A stretch of 64,000 nucleotides of DNA. It comes from Manduca sexta. Taxonomy: Eukaryota > Arthropoda > Insecta > Lepidoptera > Sphingidae. Location: positions 5,774,609 through 5,838,608 of the forward strand of contig NC_051126.1 in NCBI RefSeq assembly GCF_014839805.1. The letters are read 5' to 3'. The translations under genes were made by a program, and so were the position numbers. The notes under the pieces are model-generated. The model made no database searches and was not told the origin of the DNA. It saw only the letters and a list, made by a program, of their open reading frames with translations. Shown piece by piece: positions 24,440 to 35,640 of the stretch (position 1 is the stretch's first letter; every line of letters begins with the position of its first letter).

Positions 24440-24720
24440 AGACGATGCATTTCAGCATCACAGATTCAGCCTTTGTTGACACATCCGATAACACTTATGG
24501 ACGGAATCGCCAGCGGAGTGGCGGCCTACTGACGCAAAGATTGATTTGTCATATACCGCGGGGCCAGGTCATCGGATGACGTGTGCATCCGGTCAGCACT
24601 CGAGGCTCGTATATGGGTCGTCTGTCCGCCCCCGCCATAGCGGCTCATCTGCGATATCCATGGCGCGATGACTTATTGTAGATACTCATTGAATGGATTT
24701 AGACGCGTGTCCCAATTCAA
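24440..24720. promoter_or_regulatory. Complex block with CRE/ATF-like words, candidate enhancer
   Basis: Dense complex sequence includes GGTCATCGGATGACGTGTGC (a CATCGGATGACG dyad-like segment with TGACGT), GCATCCGGTCAGC, and CGCCCCCGCCATAGCGGC. It carries almost no open frame, so a coding explanation is unlikely. Confidence 0.3.
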
Positions 24721-25395
24721 TATTAAAGACTATTGACTTTTCTGTTTTTTATTTAAATTGCATAGGCCTTCAACGAATATGTTTAGTATGAGTTCTGATT
24801 ATTGTTTCTCTATAGTCTATACGTACTTACATGTTAATTAATTTTACGACTAAGTGTGGACGATATCTACAATGTCTTGACCTTTTATTCTAAGTACACT
24901 GTGAGTCATATCTATTATTTATTAATTGATTAAATAATTAGGTTTTTTAAATATTACTTTTTATTTTAATAAATGACGCGTGACTCATAGTATATTTGAA
25001 ATAAAAAAAAATCCATTATGTTAACAGTATTTATGTATCGTGGTGTGCATTCGCGAACTCTGTTATAAAGACTTTGCTTTCACAGGAAACAAAACGAGCA
25101 AAAATATGGCCCATCTCAGCGAATAACGGTGCACATGTCTTTAGAAGACACTATACACATCCACAACTCATCAACATCGACACTTTTAATAAGTTTTATA
25201 TTTGTTGCCATAAATGTATTGTCGGTTCTGGAAATTTTCCTCTTCCTATTTGGTTTATTGTTTATTCGGTCGATATAAACTCTTTTGGTGCATAGTGATA
25301 AAAAAGTTTACATTTATTCTATTGTATATTTATGGAAGATCTACATCTACGTTGAATCCTAGTATGCGAAAAATATATTGTAAAAGGGATTGCTT
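24721..25395. other. AT-rich non-coding stretch
   Basis: No gene is recognised. The two overlapping frames at 25074-25510 are chance; the second runs into the adjacent SINE. Confidence 0.5.
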
Positions 25396-25625
25396 CAGTG
25401 GCATAGTTGTATTATGTGCGGTACACGCAGTACGACTACCGCGCCGTGGTCTCGAGTTTGTATCTGGGGTCGAGCAAACTGATATAATTGGGTTTTTCTA
25501 TTCAGTATGAGCCTGGAATTTGGAATACACAAAGATAAAAATAGGTGTAGGTACTAGTTGCGCCTCCGCCTACCATTTTGGCAATAAATGTGCGAGTAGG
25601 TATATGTATGTGTGTATATTTTAAA
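25396..25625 (+). mobile_element. tRNA-derived SINE
   Basis: The head has an A-box-like GTGGCATAGTTG (25399-25410) and a B-box-like GGTCTCGAGTTTG at about 25448, spaced as in a tRNA promoter. The body has TTGGGTTTTTCTATTCAGTA and GTTGCGCCTCCGCCTACC, and the tail is GTATATGTATGTGTGTAT. This order matches a SINE family that is common in Lepidoptera. Related fragments lie at 35083-35215, 41749-41850, 46955-47020 and 49285-49475. Confidence 0.7.
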
Positions 25626-25739
25626 ATGATCTATTTATATATTATTTATCAGCTTACAATGTGGCATAACCTCAACGTATGAACTTCGTTACTTTAATTT
25701 TGTTTACTTAGCAATGTTACTATAGTCTGTATCGAGAGC

Positions 25740-25850
25740 ATCGCCTCGCGAATTACCCGCGCCGCAGCTCGGCAAACAAGCCGGCAGGTGCTCGCGTGTG
25801 CACCTGTGCGATTGTTACATTCCACCAGTGTTGCCATACTATATTCAAAT
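25740..25850. promoter_or_regulatory. GC-rich patch
   Basis: Contains GAATTACCCGCGCCGCAGCT and GCAGGTGCTCGCGTGTGCACC. Possible regulatory element; weak support. Confidence 0.2.
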
Positions 25851-25953
25851 CCTCCCGATAAGCCCAAATATTTCTTAATTCTCCATATTATGTCATAAAA
25901 TATTTATTTATGCGTTGTACTAAATTAAATTTTACAATTTGTCCCAAATATTG

Positions 25954-26024
25954 ACGGTCCCTACGTAAAGTATCGAATCTGCAAAATTGCATTTTGCGGA
26001 TGCAATACTTTACGTAGGGACCGT
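25954..26024. mobile_element. Palindromic miniature element, copy 1
   Basis: Arms of 34 bp pair across a 3-base centre. The outer 20 bp (ACGGTCCCTACGTAAAGTAT) match perfectly and the inner 14 bp have three mismatches. The whole 71 bp is therefore one hairpin. No coding capacity. A second copy lies 100 bp downstream. Confidence 0.85.
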
Positions 26025-26123
26025 GGAATAAACATCGCTTATTTAGTGGTAATTACCGTGGCAATAAGCACTTCGATCCTTATTGTCTTAAATAAATGTA
26101 GTTCATTTTAATAAGGACCGTTT

Positions 26124-26210
26124 AAATATCGACAGTCTCTACGCAAAGTATTGAATCTGCAAAATGCAATTTTGCAGATTCGGTACTATACGTAGGGACC
26201 GTCGATATTT
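26124..26210. mobile_element. Palindromic miniature element, copy 2
   Basis: 42-bp arms pair with about six mismatches. The arm runs from AAATATCGAC outside to GAATCTGCAAAAT inside, and its core is clearly the same sequence as 25954-26024. It extends 8-10 bp further at each end, which suggests copy 1 has lost its outer edges. Confidence 0.85.
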
Positions 26211-26493
26211 CTTACTTTGTCATTAATTATGTAACAAATGTGTTAAATAAAATCGAAATGTATATAACAAGTTTGTAATATGGATGTTGTATCTTTATAT
26301 TTAGGGAGTACAGAGGAAACGTCAATTAAGATTACCACTTATCATGTTGGTATAAACTTGATAGGTGATAGATTTTGACACGTACCGACTTATGAGAGAA
26401 GACAATGTTCCTTTCACGAGCGACCGATAGTTGTAATAAGATTGGAAATTATTTTATAGTATTATGAAACATTTAATATGGCTATCTATTCTA

Positions 26494-26519
26494 AAAAGAG
26501 AAGCTAATGCTTCTCTTTT
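26494..26519. repeat. Perfect 11-bp hairpin
   Basis: AAAAGAGAAGC and GCTTCTCTTTT flank TAAT. The third hairpin within 600 bp. No further context supports a function. Confidence 0.7.
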
Positions 26520-28039
26520 CATAATTCTACATACTTTTATCGGTTTTTTATTCTATACAAAATATGCATCATGTTTTGGTTAGCAAAACCAAGTTTGGCC
26601 AGTATAAAATATTTCTATATTTTCCCTACAAAATGACGTCATTTTCAAAACTGGCAACGCTGAATTCCGGTTGTAGGAACGTCGATGCCGACTGACGACA
26701 CCAGATTATCAGGATGGGATTCTTCAATCAATGAACATGGTTTAACTTGCAATGAGTATTTATTATATAAAGACGCGTAGATCAGCTGGTATCGTTGCCC
26801 ACTACATAGGGGTGGAAATTAAAAAAAAAAAAATTACTTTAAAAGAAATACCTCGAAGCAATTATTGTAGGACGCTTATTATGAGTATTGGTTATCTTCA
26901 AAAATATAATAATGAAGTTATTCATCGCATAGATTTAGTAATTTGGGCGAAGTCGTATGTAGAATGAGTTAGTACTCACAGCGTAATATATTTAAAGCGA
27001 AACGATTGAACTTGTTATTATTATTTTTATTTATTTATAATTTTAAGTCTTATACATTTTATTTTATATATTTATTTTATTTTGTTGTGATGTATTTTTT
27101 CTACGATAATATTACTATCTCATTGATTATCTATAAAATCTCTGGTCTAAACACAACTGTTTTGTTAGTGCAATAAGTATCTCATTGTAAGCGTACCACA
27201 ACTAGGTAATAATAGTAACAAGCATTCTATTTGTATCGGATATTGGACAGTCCATAACTACGTCACAGAGCCGCGGCGCCGGACGTACAAACGGACACGC
27301 GCACAGCTCGTGCATACTAAGCGGTTAGTTCCGATTCTTGTCAAATAAATTCTACAACCAGTGTTATTAAAACTTATAGTCACACACGATTCACTCACTT
27401 AAACTTATTTCCTCCCTCTCTAATGTACAGTATCAGAAAAAGACGAATAGAAGTTCAAATCCGTGAATGAATGGTCACCGTCAAAGATAGCGACCAACAT
27501 ATACCAAGGTCTGCATCAAAGGATGCGGGATTGCTTTGATATTTTATTAACTGTTATATCGGATGTGAAAGTTATAAATCATCAAATTAGTGAATGAAAT
27601 ATTAATATACTTAGTAATCTATGATAGTGATTTATAGTTAGATAAACAGAATATATCAAACGTAATTTTCTTTCGAACTTTTTTAAGTACGTGCCCAATA
27701 TTTTTGGTGGCTGTCGTCAGTTCCGTCTTGGGGAAGTGATTTATTACCCTGCCTTGTGAATTTGAAGTTATTTATGATACACATAAATTGTAACAAAGTT
27801 CAGTTCTGTATGAAAATATATACAATCCAAAAAAATGGATTTGCAAAGTTCTACAATAGATTTATAAACGCAAGAAATTGTGAGTGTTATTTTCAAACAA
27901 AACCAAAATATATTTAGTTACTTACATCAAAAGAAACAAAAGAGCCATGGCAATTTAATTTGAATTTATAGAATAATAAAACGCAGGAATGTTTTAGATG
28001 GTTTTAAACTTCTATTGAATGTATGAGAAATAATCGATG
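26520..28039. other. AT-rich non-coding stretch
   Basis: No gene is recognised. The GC-rich patch at 27265-27325 (GAGCCGCGGCGCCGGACGTA) resembles those further upstream. An A15 tract lies near 26819. The 71-codon frame at 26752-26967 has no domain. Confidence 0.5.
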
Positions 28040-28230
28040 GCCTCTTTACTAGGCGTAGGACCGCGCGCCGCTCCGCGCCGGCACAGTGATTGCGTTGTGC
28101 AAGTGGCGGGAGGCGGTGGCACGCGGTATGGGCCCGCCTGTTTGACGTTCCCAGGCGATAAGTCCTATCTCTTGCAAACACTTCTTGTTTGATCCACAGC
28201 CGACGGTCGTACACAAATTTAAATTTGCCG
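28040..28230. promoter_or_regulatory. GC-rich block
   Basis: Contains GGACCGCGCGCCGCTCCGCG and GTGGCGGGAGGCGGTGGCAC. Minus-strand frames of 82 and 75 codons overlap in different phases, which argues against either being coding. Confidence 0.22.
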
Positions 28231-29039
28231 TTTGAACATGATTTTTAAGTGTTGGATTAGTATGAAAGTCCCGCATTATGAATTACATTGATATGTTTGT
28301 TGAGTCACTTTAAATACATAGAGCCATAGCCTGTGCCTCCTTGGGACGGACACGCGACGCTATCTATTGAAAGTTTCAAGTGAAGTCGCGCGTCATACAT
28401 TGTTTGTGTTTACACATCGTCAAGTGTCACTGTTGTGTATCGATATCATCTTTGTGTTGTGATTATGATCTATCACATACAAAGAGCTCTTTTACAAAAA
28501 TATGGTAGATAACATACAACAAATAACTATGATGCGGCTAAATTAATAGACCAATAAACAACATGGTGTTAGGAAGCTTTAAAGCTTGTTCAATATTTGG
28601 CCTCATATCATTTTTAAAAAGTAAAGTAATATCTAACAGAAGATTTCAACTATGATCACATAGTTTAATTAAGTAGATCATTTGTTATTAAAACGAAGAA
28701 TATGTCTATAAACCTTTTGTTGTGACAATTGAAGAAATGGAAGGTAACCTTATTGACTGTAAAGGCCGCAAACCAGTTACTTACGATAAATTGTCAACAC
28801 CAAGGTTGTTGCTTACCGGACATGCAAATTAGAACAATATCTGATTAATGTGTATTTACATCAGTTAAAGTAGTTGATATCAGGATCTAAACAATATTAC
28901 TTATTGGTAACCGATCCTTGTGCCAAGACTATGACCTTAAAAATTCCAAATTCTAATCATCCTAAAATATGTTCATAAAAAGCACATTCTAATTTCAAAA
29001 CCACAATTACCTTATTAATAATATAGAGTTTAGGCGCAG
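28231..29039. other. AT-rich non-coding stretch
   Basis: No gene is recognised. A complex patch at 28325-28400 (CTTGGGACGGACACGCGACG) may be regulatory. Confidence 0.5.
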
Positions 29040-29250
29040 TTCAAACTTGTCACACGACCAAGTAAGCACACGCACTAATTCAATAGCGAGTGGCAGTAAT
29101 ATAGCTAAGGCACCTGCAGACGACACGCGGCACATCTGCAAGGCCACTAATAGGTCACAAGGCCGGCCCGCTAGCCGCACGCGCTGCGGGTTCAAGGACT
29201 ACCCTTTCAGCTGCACAGTGCCATGCCACAACTGCATTCCTCGCTTGCTA
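29040..29250. promoter_or_regulatory. Complex GC-richer block
   Basis: Includes CAGACGACACGCGGCACATC and GCCGGCCCGCTAGCCGCACG. Opposed frames (70 and 62 codons) are compositional. Candidate enhancer. Confidence 0.23.
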
Positions 29251-29539
29251 CTCAAGTAACTTGTCACATACTTGCAAATACATTGTTATTCAAGTAAGCT
29301 TATTTTCAACTTTGCAATGGTTAATTAATTAATTAGAAGAAGCCTAAGCGGACGAAATAACGTGTTCCTAATTCTTGCCAAACTTTATTTTCTTAGATTT
29401 CTAAATGAAGCAATTATAATTTCGCGGAAAAGCTTGGAGCGCTTCTCGAGGATGTGAATGTGCTTGCATTGAAAGACGTTACAGTTGCTCAAGTATTATA
29501 AATAGCTTGAATATGTAATGTAGACAGAATTGCTTGAAT

Positions 29540-29720
29540 TCGCGACACGAGGGCTCCGTTCTAGCGAGGCGTCGCGCCGAGTCCTTCGTGAACTGTCCTG
29601 GTCTAAATCTGGCGACATCCGCGTCGACCGGCGCGTCGCCGACGATTCAAACTTTTCTCTTTGCTGGCGTCTCGACATTTATAAGGGCTTGGTTGTAACA
29701 CGCCATTTGTATAAAGATTG
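29540..29720. promoter_or_regulatory. Complex block with GCGAC/GTCGC dyads
   Basis: GGCGACATCCGCGTCGACCG runs into GCGCGTCGCCGACG, an imperfect dyad centred near 29628. The right edge holds CATTTATAAGGG, a Hox-like TTTATAA word. The 76-codon plus and 60-codon minus frames have no recognisable domains. Confidence 0.25.
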
Positions 29721-29999
29721 GATTTTACGAAGCTATGTCCATGGAACTTGCTTTAATTGAATCGAAATTATGTAAGTACTTTCACAAGTAATTTTTCCAG
29801 TTGTTTTATTACTAAATTGCGTCGAATGTATACCCAAGGATTACTAATTTGCTGCCTAACTTTAAGCACAAAATTGTCGACTGTATAATTTTGGTATTAA
29901 GTACAATCATTCGACCGTGAACTGCTTTGTCTTTCCAATTAAACATATGTCAGTTTGTAAGTATCTGTATGTCAATTGGTAAAATTGGATTCCGGGCAT
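29721..29999. other. AT-rich non-coding stretch
   Basis: Nothing is recognised. Confidence 0.5.
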
Positions 30000-30110
30000 C
30001 GCTGGTGTCTTCTTGCTTGTGATAATCTAAAGCAGGCCAGCAGGCCAAGCGAGCGTGCTGCAGTAACGGCCGATGTGCGCCAATACTTTTAAGCTGCTTG
30101 TAAACACTGC
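30000..30110. promoter_or_regulatory. Complex block
   Basis: AAGCAGGCCAGCAGGCCAAGC contains AGGCCA twice, 8 bases apart, followed by a forkhead-like GTAAACA near 30101. Candidate enhancer. Confidence 0.22.
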
Positions 30111-31929
30111 AATAGTGCGAATTGCCTATTGCATTTTATTATTTTAATTTTTATATACCTATACATTTCCAATAAATATTTGAATGAACTTATTAATATT
30201 ATAGATAATTAATAAATTCTTATCACTTAGTTTTATTGAAAAGTTGGTGTTATCAATTCCGATACTTGAAGTTTTAATTCACTGTTTAGATATCTAACAT
30301 ACCTACTATGGAGAGCGAAAGCATTATCGTTGATTCGTCTGAAACTTTACGCATCTTGATTTTATTGTGAGAAGTTGTAGCCCACGGACGGATAAATTTA
30401 CACAGCGCGACGCTCCCTTCTTCGCAATAAGAATAACTTTTATTTATTTATTCTGCGTAAATTCGTCGGAAACGCGGTTAGAACTCCATACAAATTTATA
30501 TGATTGGACAGTGTTTATTCATTCATAAACATTGACGTGTTTGATTCGTGTTAACACAGTACAGTCATCGCGAACTGAAACTTGTGTCCTTTATTTGTAA
30601 AGTATGCATGTCTCATTCTCTAAACTAAACACACATTCACTATTACAAAGTTGATACAATTTACTCCAAAATAGTGAAATAATAACGTGGATTGCGAGAA
30701 CGAGTTAACAGATATAGCTTTGGAACTAATGAAATATGCAAATAGTGTTTGACATCAGCATTTCGTGCCCGAGACGTTTCAAAATAAAATCCATAACATG
30801 AAGGTAATACATTTCGCCGTGGTTGCCGGTTGGCCGGGCTGGTGGCGTGCGACACGCTATGATGCGGTAAACGTTGTCAAATTAGTGCAGAGGCGGGACC
30901 GTTGCCCATTGTTTTTTGGCAATAAGAATTTTATTATCTCACATTAATGATCATGCCGTCACATTGTAAGAGTACCGTTCTGGTCTAAAGTTTTTGACAA
31001 ACTATTAATTATAATATACAATGCATTTTGTATCTATAACTGAAAAAACTATAATATGAAAGATATTTGATGTCTCCAATAAAATAAAAAAAGTAATTAT
31101 TAACTACCTACATTCTAGAAGTTCCTAACATGGGAACGGCTCGAAACATACTCTGCAATAATCTCGTAATGCGGAACTGCAGCGGCATTTCATGGGTTTA
31201 ATTCGGACCTTTGTTTGGAACGCTGCTCTATAAGATATTGGGAACGCAACCTTTGACCGCTTCTCATTTCTTATTGCAAAAGGTTTGCTTCACTATTTGA
31301 AGAATTTTGTCTTGCGATAATCTACACTTGTACACTCCAAATGTCACACGAACACACCTAAACTAATGGTATTTGACCATTAGAACTAGCACTATTTTAT
31401 TGGCCACGACTGTTATGAAATCCGCAGCTGTATCACAGTTTGTATCTGTTGAACAAAAGCTAGATAAATGTTAATGATATGTTTGTGGATATGTTACAAG
31501 GCTCTTAATCATATTAATTCTCACGGGGACTATGACCCGGAGATACTGTTATTGCATTTTCGGAGTTTATGTAATACTGAAATAGACTTTGTCAAGAGAT
31601 TTTCGCTAACAATGCACGAAAATCAATGGTATTCAAGCGACTATTATGGATAAATGAAATATGATTCGTAAATCTGTTATTTATGCTATGGAACGTCGAT
31701 TAGGCATTTTACTCGGATAATTTAGAATTTTAATCAATGTAATAAAAGAAGCTTAATCAGTTTCTAAACAAAACATTTTAAATATTTATTGACGAAATAA
31801 CTTGTAACTTCAATACTTTTGGTAATAAATATTATATTCCATCAACTGTTAATCTTTTGCAGTTTATTTTTAGTACAAAATTACAAACTTTGTAATTGCA
31901 TATGAATGCACTAACAAGGCTTCATTGTG
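30111..31929. other. Non-coding stretch with two complex patches
   Basis: The patch at 30370-30480 contains an imperfect inverted pair (GGATAAATTTACACAGC against CTGCGTAAATTCGTCGG). The patch at 31130-31290 has two TCF-like words (CCTTTGTTTGG, ACCTTTGACC). The rest is AT-rich with no gene. Confidence 0.4.
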
Positions 31930-32140
31930 ATGTATGGACAGTAGGCGAGCGTTACAGCGGCGAGGGATGTACCAACCAGTTCATTAATATCGTAGGCGGA
32001 CAACGGTGGCGAAATGTAAAACATGCAATGATAGAGCCGTAACATCGCCTCACCATACAGGGTATTTTAAATGGAAGAGCGGTTGGCGTAGGCACCGAAA
32101 TTACAGGGAAATATGCTGGATCTCGCTTGCCTTGGGGTAA
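31930..32140. promoter_or_regulatory. Complex block
   Basis: About 200 bases of complex sequence include GTAGGCGGACAACGGTGGCG and GAGCGGTTGGCGTAGGCACC. It has no open frame and no transposon signature. Candidate enhancer. Confidence 0.23.
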
Positions 32141-32417
32141 AATATGTTTATGTCATATAAGATGTTTGTGTTAAAATGAAATCGACAGCAGTTTCCTATA
32201 GTTCATTCTGTTGGTATTGAGGTGCATGTCATTTCATACTCTGTAGTCTGTACAAATGATTCCGTGACGAATAGTGGTAGTAGCATCTGCCACATATTAT
32301 TTTTGAATCAACTATCTAGTTAAAAATATATAAAGCAATATTACTTCACTAATTACACGTATCATTGAAACAGTTACATAGGGCCAACAAACACAATGAG
32401 GTATAACGTACCCATGC

Positions 32418-32816
32418 TTGATTCTTAGCAACAGCTATTGTAACATAAAATTTCAAAATCACAACGGATTCAAATTGTTACAATTACATATTGTGATCGA
32501 GCACAGAGGACATAGTTCCCATGCGTCCTACGCAACGCCGTATATAATTATCGTGCGTTGCGCCATTCATGCACCGCTCGGAGTACCTCAGGTACCTAAG
32601 GTAGTTGAGGTACCCGAGGTACCGCTCCACATCTGTCCGGCATTGTTCAAAGTAATGTTTCTGGTGCGTCGCGGCATCATGTGCGCCGGTGCGCGAGCCA
32701 TTGTCGCGAGGCTTTCACACGCACTTACATCAGCTCCCACGAGACTGCTCAGTTTTAAGATTGTCCTACACAGACTGACTTCCTGGACAGACCTAGATTG
32801 TTTGCTTAGTAAATGA
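32418..32816 (+). other. 132-codon open frame over a 9-bp tandem repeat; coding status unclear
   Basis: One of the longer open frames here. Its middle reads GVPQVPKVVEVPEVP, produced by about five 9-bp units of the form GTACCTNAG at 32584-32626. Unit differences fall partly in third codon positions, but the sample is far too small to show selection. The rest of the frame has no recognisable domain, signal peptide or clear splice context. More likely a minisatellite in GC-richer non-coding DNA than a gene. Confidence 0.2.
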
Positions 32817-33027
32817 TGGGACAGATGCTAAATTGTTGCCATTTGCTTCCTCACTGGTACTGAATAATTGCATCGTAGTTACTCTTCGTTGTTACGCAAT
32901 GATCTTCTGTTAAAGAGGTAGTTACAAAATAGGTTCGAATTATAATTAAATTTTGAAAACTAGTCCTTTTCTTCTACCCATGCTTTGCTCTCACAAATAT
33001 GAGGACGGCGTCATACATTTTACAATT

Positions 33028-33358
33028 CATCATCATCATCATTATCAGCCCTGTATTATATACTGTCCCACTGTTGGGCACGGGCCTCCTCTACTACTGA
33101 GAGGGATTAGGCATTAGTCCACCACGCTGGCCTAGTGCGGATTGGTAGACTTTACACATCCTCAAAATTCCTATAGAGAACTTCTCAGGTATGCAGGTTT
33201 CCTCACGATGTTTTCCTTCGCCGTTAAAGCAAGCGAATACATACAAAGAATACACACATATTTTTTTAGAAAACTCAGAGGTGTGTGCCCGTGGATTTTG
33301 AACCTGCGAACATTCGTCTCCGCAGTCCGTTCCACACCCAACTAGGCTATCGCCGCTA
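33028..33358 (-). mobile_element. tRNA-derived SINE, near full length
   Basis: On the minus strand the head has an A-box-like TAGCCTAGTTGG (33338-33349) and a B-box-like GGTTCAAAATCC (33293-33304). The body carries GCCTAATCCCTCTCAGTAG and GTGCCCAACAGTGGGACAG. The tail is a (ATG)n microsatellite, seen on the plus strand as CATCATCAT at 33028-33042. This is a classic dispersed lepidopteran SINE. Frames at 33142-33509 lie over it. Confidence 0.8.
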
Positions 33359-33548
33359 TTTAAGTCTCATTTTACAATTATATGCAGCAAAAGTGACTAT
33401 TGGCTTAATTTTTACGAGCAGCCTGCCTGACGTCTACCCTCTGGGGATGAAATACATAACAAATCATTTCAAAAATCCACGCAAAATATTGGTCGGCCCT
33501 AGAAACTAACCCAACATCTCGCTGTCTATACCTACAATCTGTTACTAG

Positions 33549-33622
33549 ACAGATGTGGCGAAGTGGTATAAACTAATTTGAAATCAAATTTATAGTAACT
33601 CGCGTTGAACCAGGGTTGTCGT
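33549..33622 (+). pseudogene. tRNA-Ser(UGA)-like relic
   Basis: GTGGCGAAGTGGTATAAA resembles the D-arm region of insect tRNA-Ser, and TTTGAAATCAAAT resembles its UGA anticodon arm. A degenerate GTTGAACC stands where the T-loop should be. Acceptor-arm pairing is poor, so this would be a dead tRNA or tRNA-derived fragment. It may also be chance. Confidence 0.25.
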
Positions 33623-34348
33623 GATCAATGGGCCATACGGTTGCTCAACATTATAATATCCCAGCAATTGACCAGTAATATCTATGAACACAGAACGACA
33701 TAAAGTAATACTAAATTACCCAAAGTTCACATTTGAAAGACGTCTTTTATTGCAGCTTAGAAAGCATCAGGACGGTTTACAAAAGAAATAAATAAATATT
33801 TATTGTTATATTTTTAATGTTTACTAATGAAACCTTTTCCTAGAAAATATAAAGTATTACTACGATGACTATGCAAAAGAGGAAAGTATGAAAACTTTTA
33901 ATATAATCTGTAGGTATGTAATCTGCTTTGTGAGCCGTGTGAAAATCAAAAAACCTTTTAACAATATGAATAATTTATATGAATTCGTATACTCCATTTA
34001 ATTAAAACACACGGCCGCTTAATTATGATCATTAAAATTACTTGTGTAAAAGCGTAACAGGTACAAAATAATGTTTAGAAAGCGTAACGAGAATGAAAAC
34101 TTAATAGTCGTTTGTATAGGAATCTGATTTATTCGAAATAAAATATGCTACAAGCTCCCACGCAAATGACTTATTTTGAAGGTTCTAAGATATTTACAAC
34201 TATTTTCATAAATTCCATGCCTGTTTGCTTACAAGGCAAGTATTTCTTTACATTCAAATAAAACTATTTGACTGAGTATTTTAAGATTGGCTCCTATTAT
34301 TTTTAAAATGTATGTAATAAATATATTTTAGGAACTATAAATGAGTAT
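33623..34348. other. AT-rich non-coding stretch
   Basis: No gene or named repeat is recognised. Confidence 0.5.
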
Positions 34349-34535
34349 TAAAATAAAACTATTTTACGGATTTTGTCGCGGTTTTTATATTATAATTTTC
34401 TCTCGACGTTTCGAAGACTGCAGCCTTCGTGATCACAAGGCGTGATATATATAAAATTATAATATAAAAACCGCGATAAAGTCCGTAAAATAGTTTTATT
34501 TTACTATCTAAAATTCGGGCAAACATAAGAAATCA
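34349..34535. mobile_element. Fold-back copy of the Penelope-type 3' end
   Basis: Two 51-bp arms (34349-34399 and 34453-34503) are reverse complements with two mismatches; each carries TAAAATAAAACTATTTTACG and CGCGGTTTTTATATTATAAT in opposite sense. The left half continues with CGACGTTTCGAAGACTGCAG, and the right half continues through GGGCAAACATAAGAAATCAT. Two copies of the same 3' end are thus joined head to head. Confidence 0.75.
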
Positions 34536-35082
34536 TTATATATAAATGGGTATATTATAAATTGTCTACGATTTATTTTGTGGTAAAATTATAATCATAT
34601 CATTTGATTCTAAATGTAGATTGATCACTGTAATTACTGCATCTAGCTCCAATTACATAAAGAATCGCGATATGTACCAACGTCATATTTATACGCTTGA
34701 ATAGTGTTACATTGCAAAAACTGTAACTAATAATCCGAGATAACAAATCCAATATTTCAAAAGTGGTTCTATTACACTGTTGTAACAATGCCGTCGTTTT
34801 TATCACAATGTCTATTGCGTAAGTTTATATGATTGTGTCACACGTTGAATGAATGCTGAAATGTGAAAATAAAAACTTGTTCAGGATGTGAGTGGCCGTG
34901 GTGCGAGTGGGGACAGCTTCTTGTCTCATTCTGATATTAATGTTCTCCGGTCTTGCATAGTGTCGTCCACGAATGAGTGCATCCGGCACATTTTTTTTTA
35001 ATTATTGTTATTTGCTATATACAGAAGATGAGGAAAATGTATGAATATTTAAAGAAAATATGTACGTTTCACTTTGATAACA
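34536..35082. other. AT-rich non-coding stretch
   Basis: Nothing is recognised. The 68-codon minus frame has no domain. Confidence 0.5.
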
Positions 35083-35215
35083 TCACACATACATACTCAC
35101 GCTTTTTAACCTCAAAGGGGTAGGCAGAGGCGCAACTGGTGCACCCGCTTTCCACCCTGTGTATTCCGTCCCATGATCTTGTAGGGAGTGAGCATTAAGT
35201 CATATCGGAGTCAGT
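35083..35215 (-). mobile_element. SINE fragment (5'-truncated)
   Basis: The minus strand reads GATCATGGGACGGAATACAC, GTTGCGCCTCTGCCTACCCC, and an AAAAGCGTGAGTATGTATG tail. Same family as 25396-25625. The tRNA-like head is missing. Confidence 0.7.
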
Positions 35216-35449
35216 CAGTTTTTTGATAATATCATTATGCTTCTATCATGCAGTCAACTAATAAATTTAGACTACAACAAAATGGAACCCTCCTTCATTT
35301 CACTAAGACTCTACACAGTTTTCTTCACACGTGAGTTAACGAAATTTAATTTTACTCAGTTCAAACAATCACAAACGAAATCAAAGTAATATTACAAACC
35401 TTAACAATGTTAATTGACGCTTGCTTAGTAATAATTCAAGATTCATTCA

Positions 35450-35640
35450 TAAGATGGCACAAATTAAACGCGGGCGTTGTTAACCTAATTCCCCGGCCTA
35501 TATAGCCGTCTCGGCTGCACCACCGCCGCGCCGTCAGCGGCTTGCTGACTCACCACTTCATCTCACCGAGCACCACTGACTTGATGTTGAATACTTGTGC
35601 GCTAAACTAGTGCTTCTTGAAACTGAACGTAGCTTGCGGG
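35450..35640 (+). promoter_or_regulatory. Complex block with TATA-like element
   Basis: CGGCCTATATAGCCG has TATATA at 35499-35504. A TCAG initiator-like word follows at 35534, about 35 bp from the TATA start and slightly longer than usual spacing. GC-rich sequence (GCACCACCGCCGCGCCGTCA) follows. Could be a core promoter or an enhancer; no coding exon is visible downstream. Confidence 0.22.

Noticed and set aside
26494..26519. Rho-independent-terminator-like hairpin
   Set aside because: The hairpin is real, but the window is animal nuclear DNA and a bacterial terminator reading makes no sense.
33028..33042. CATCATCAT microsatellite as an independent repeat
   Set aside because: It is the tail of the adjacent minus-strand SINE.
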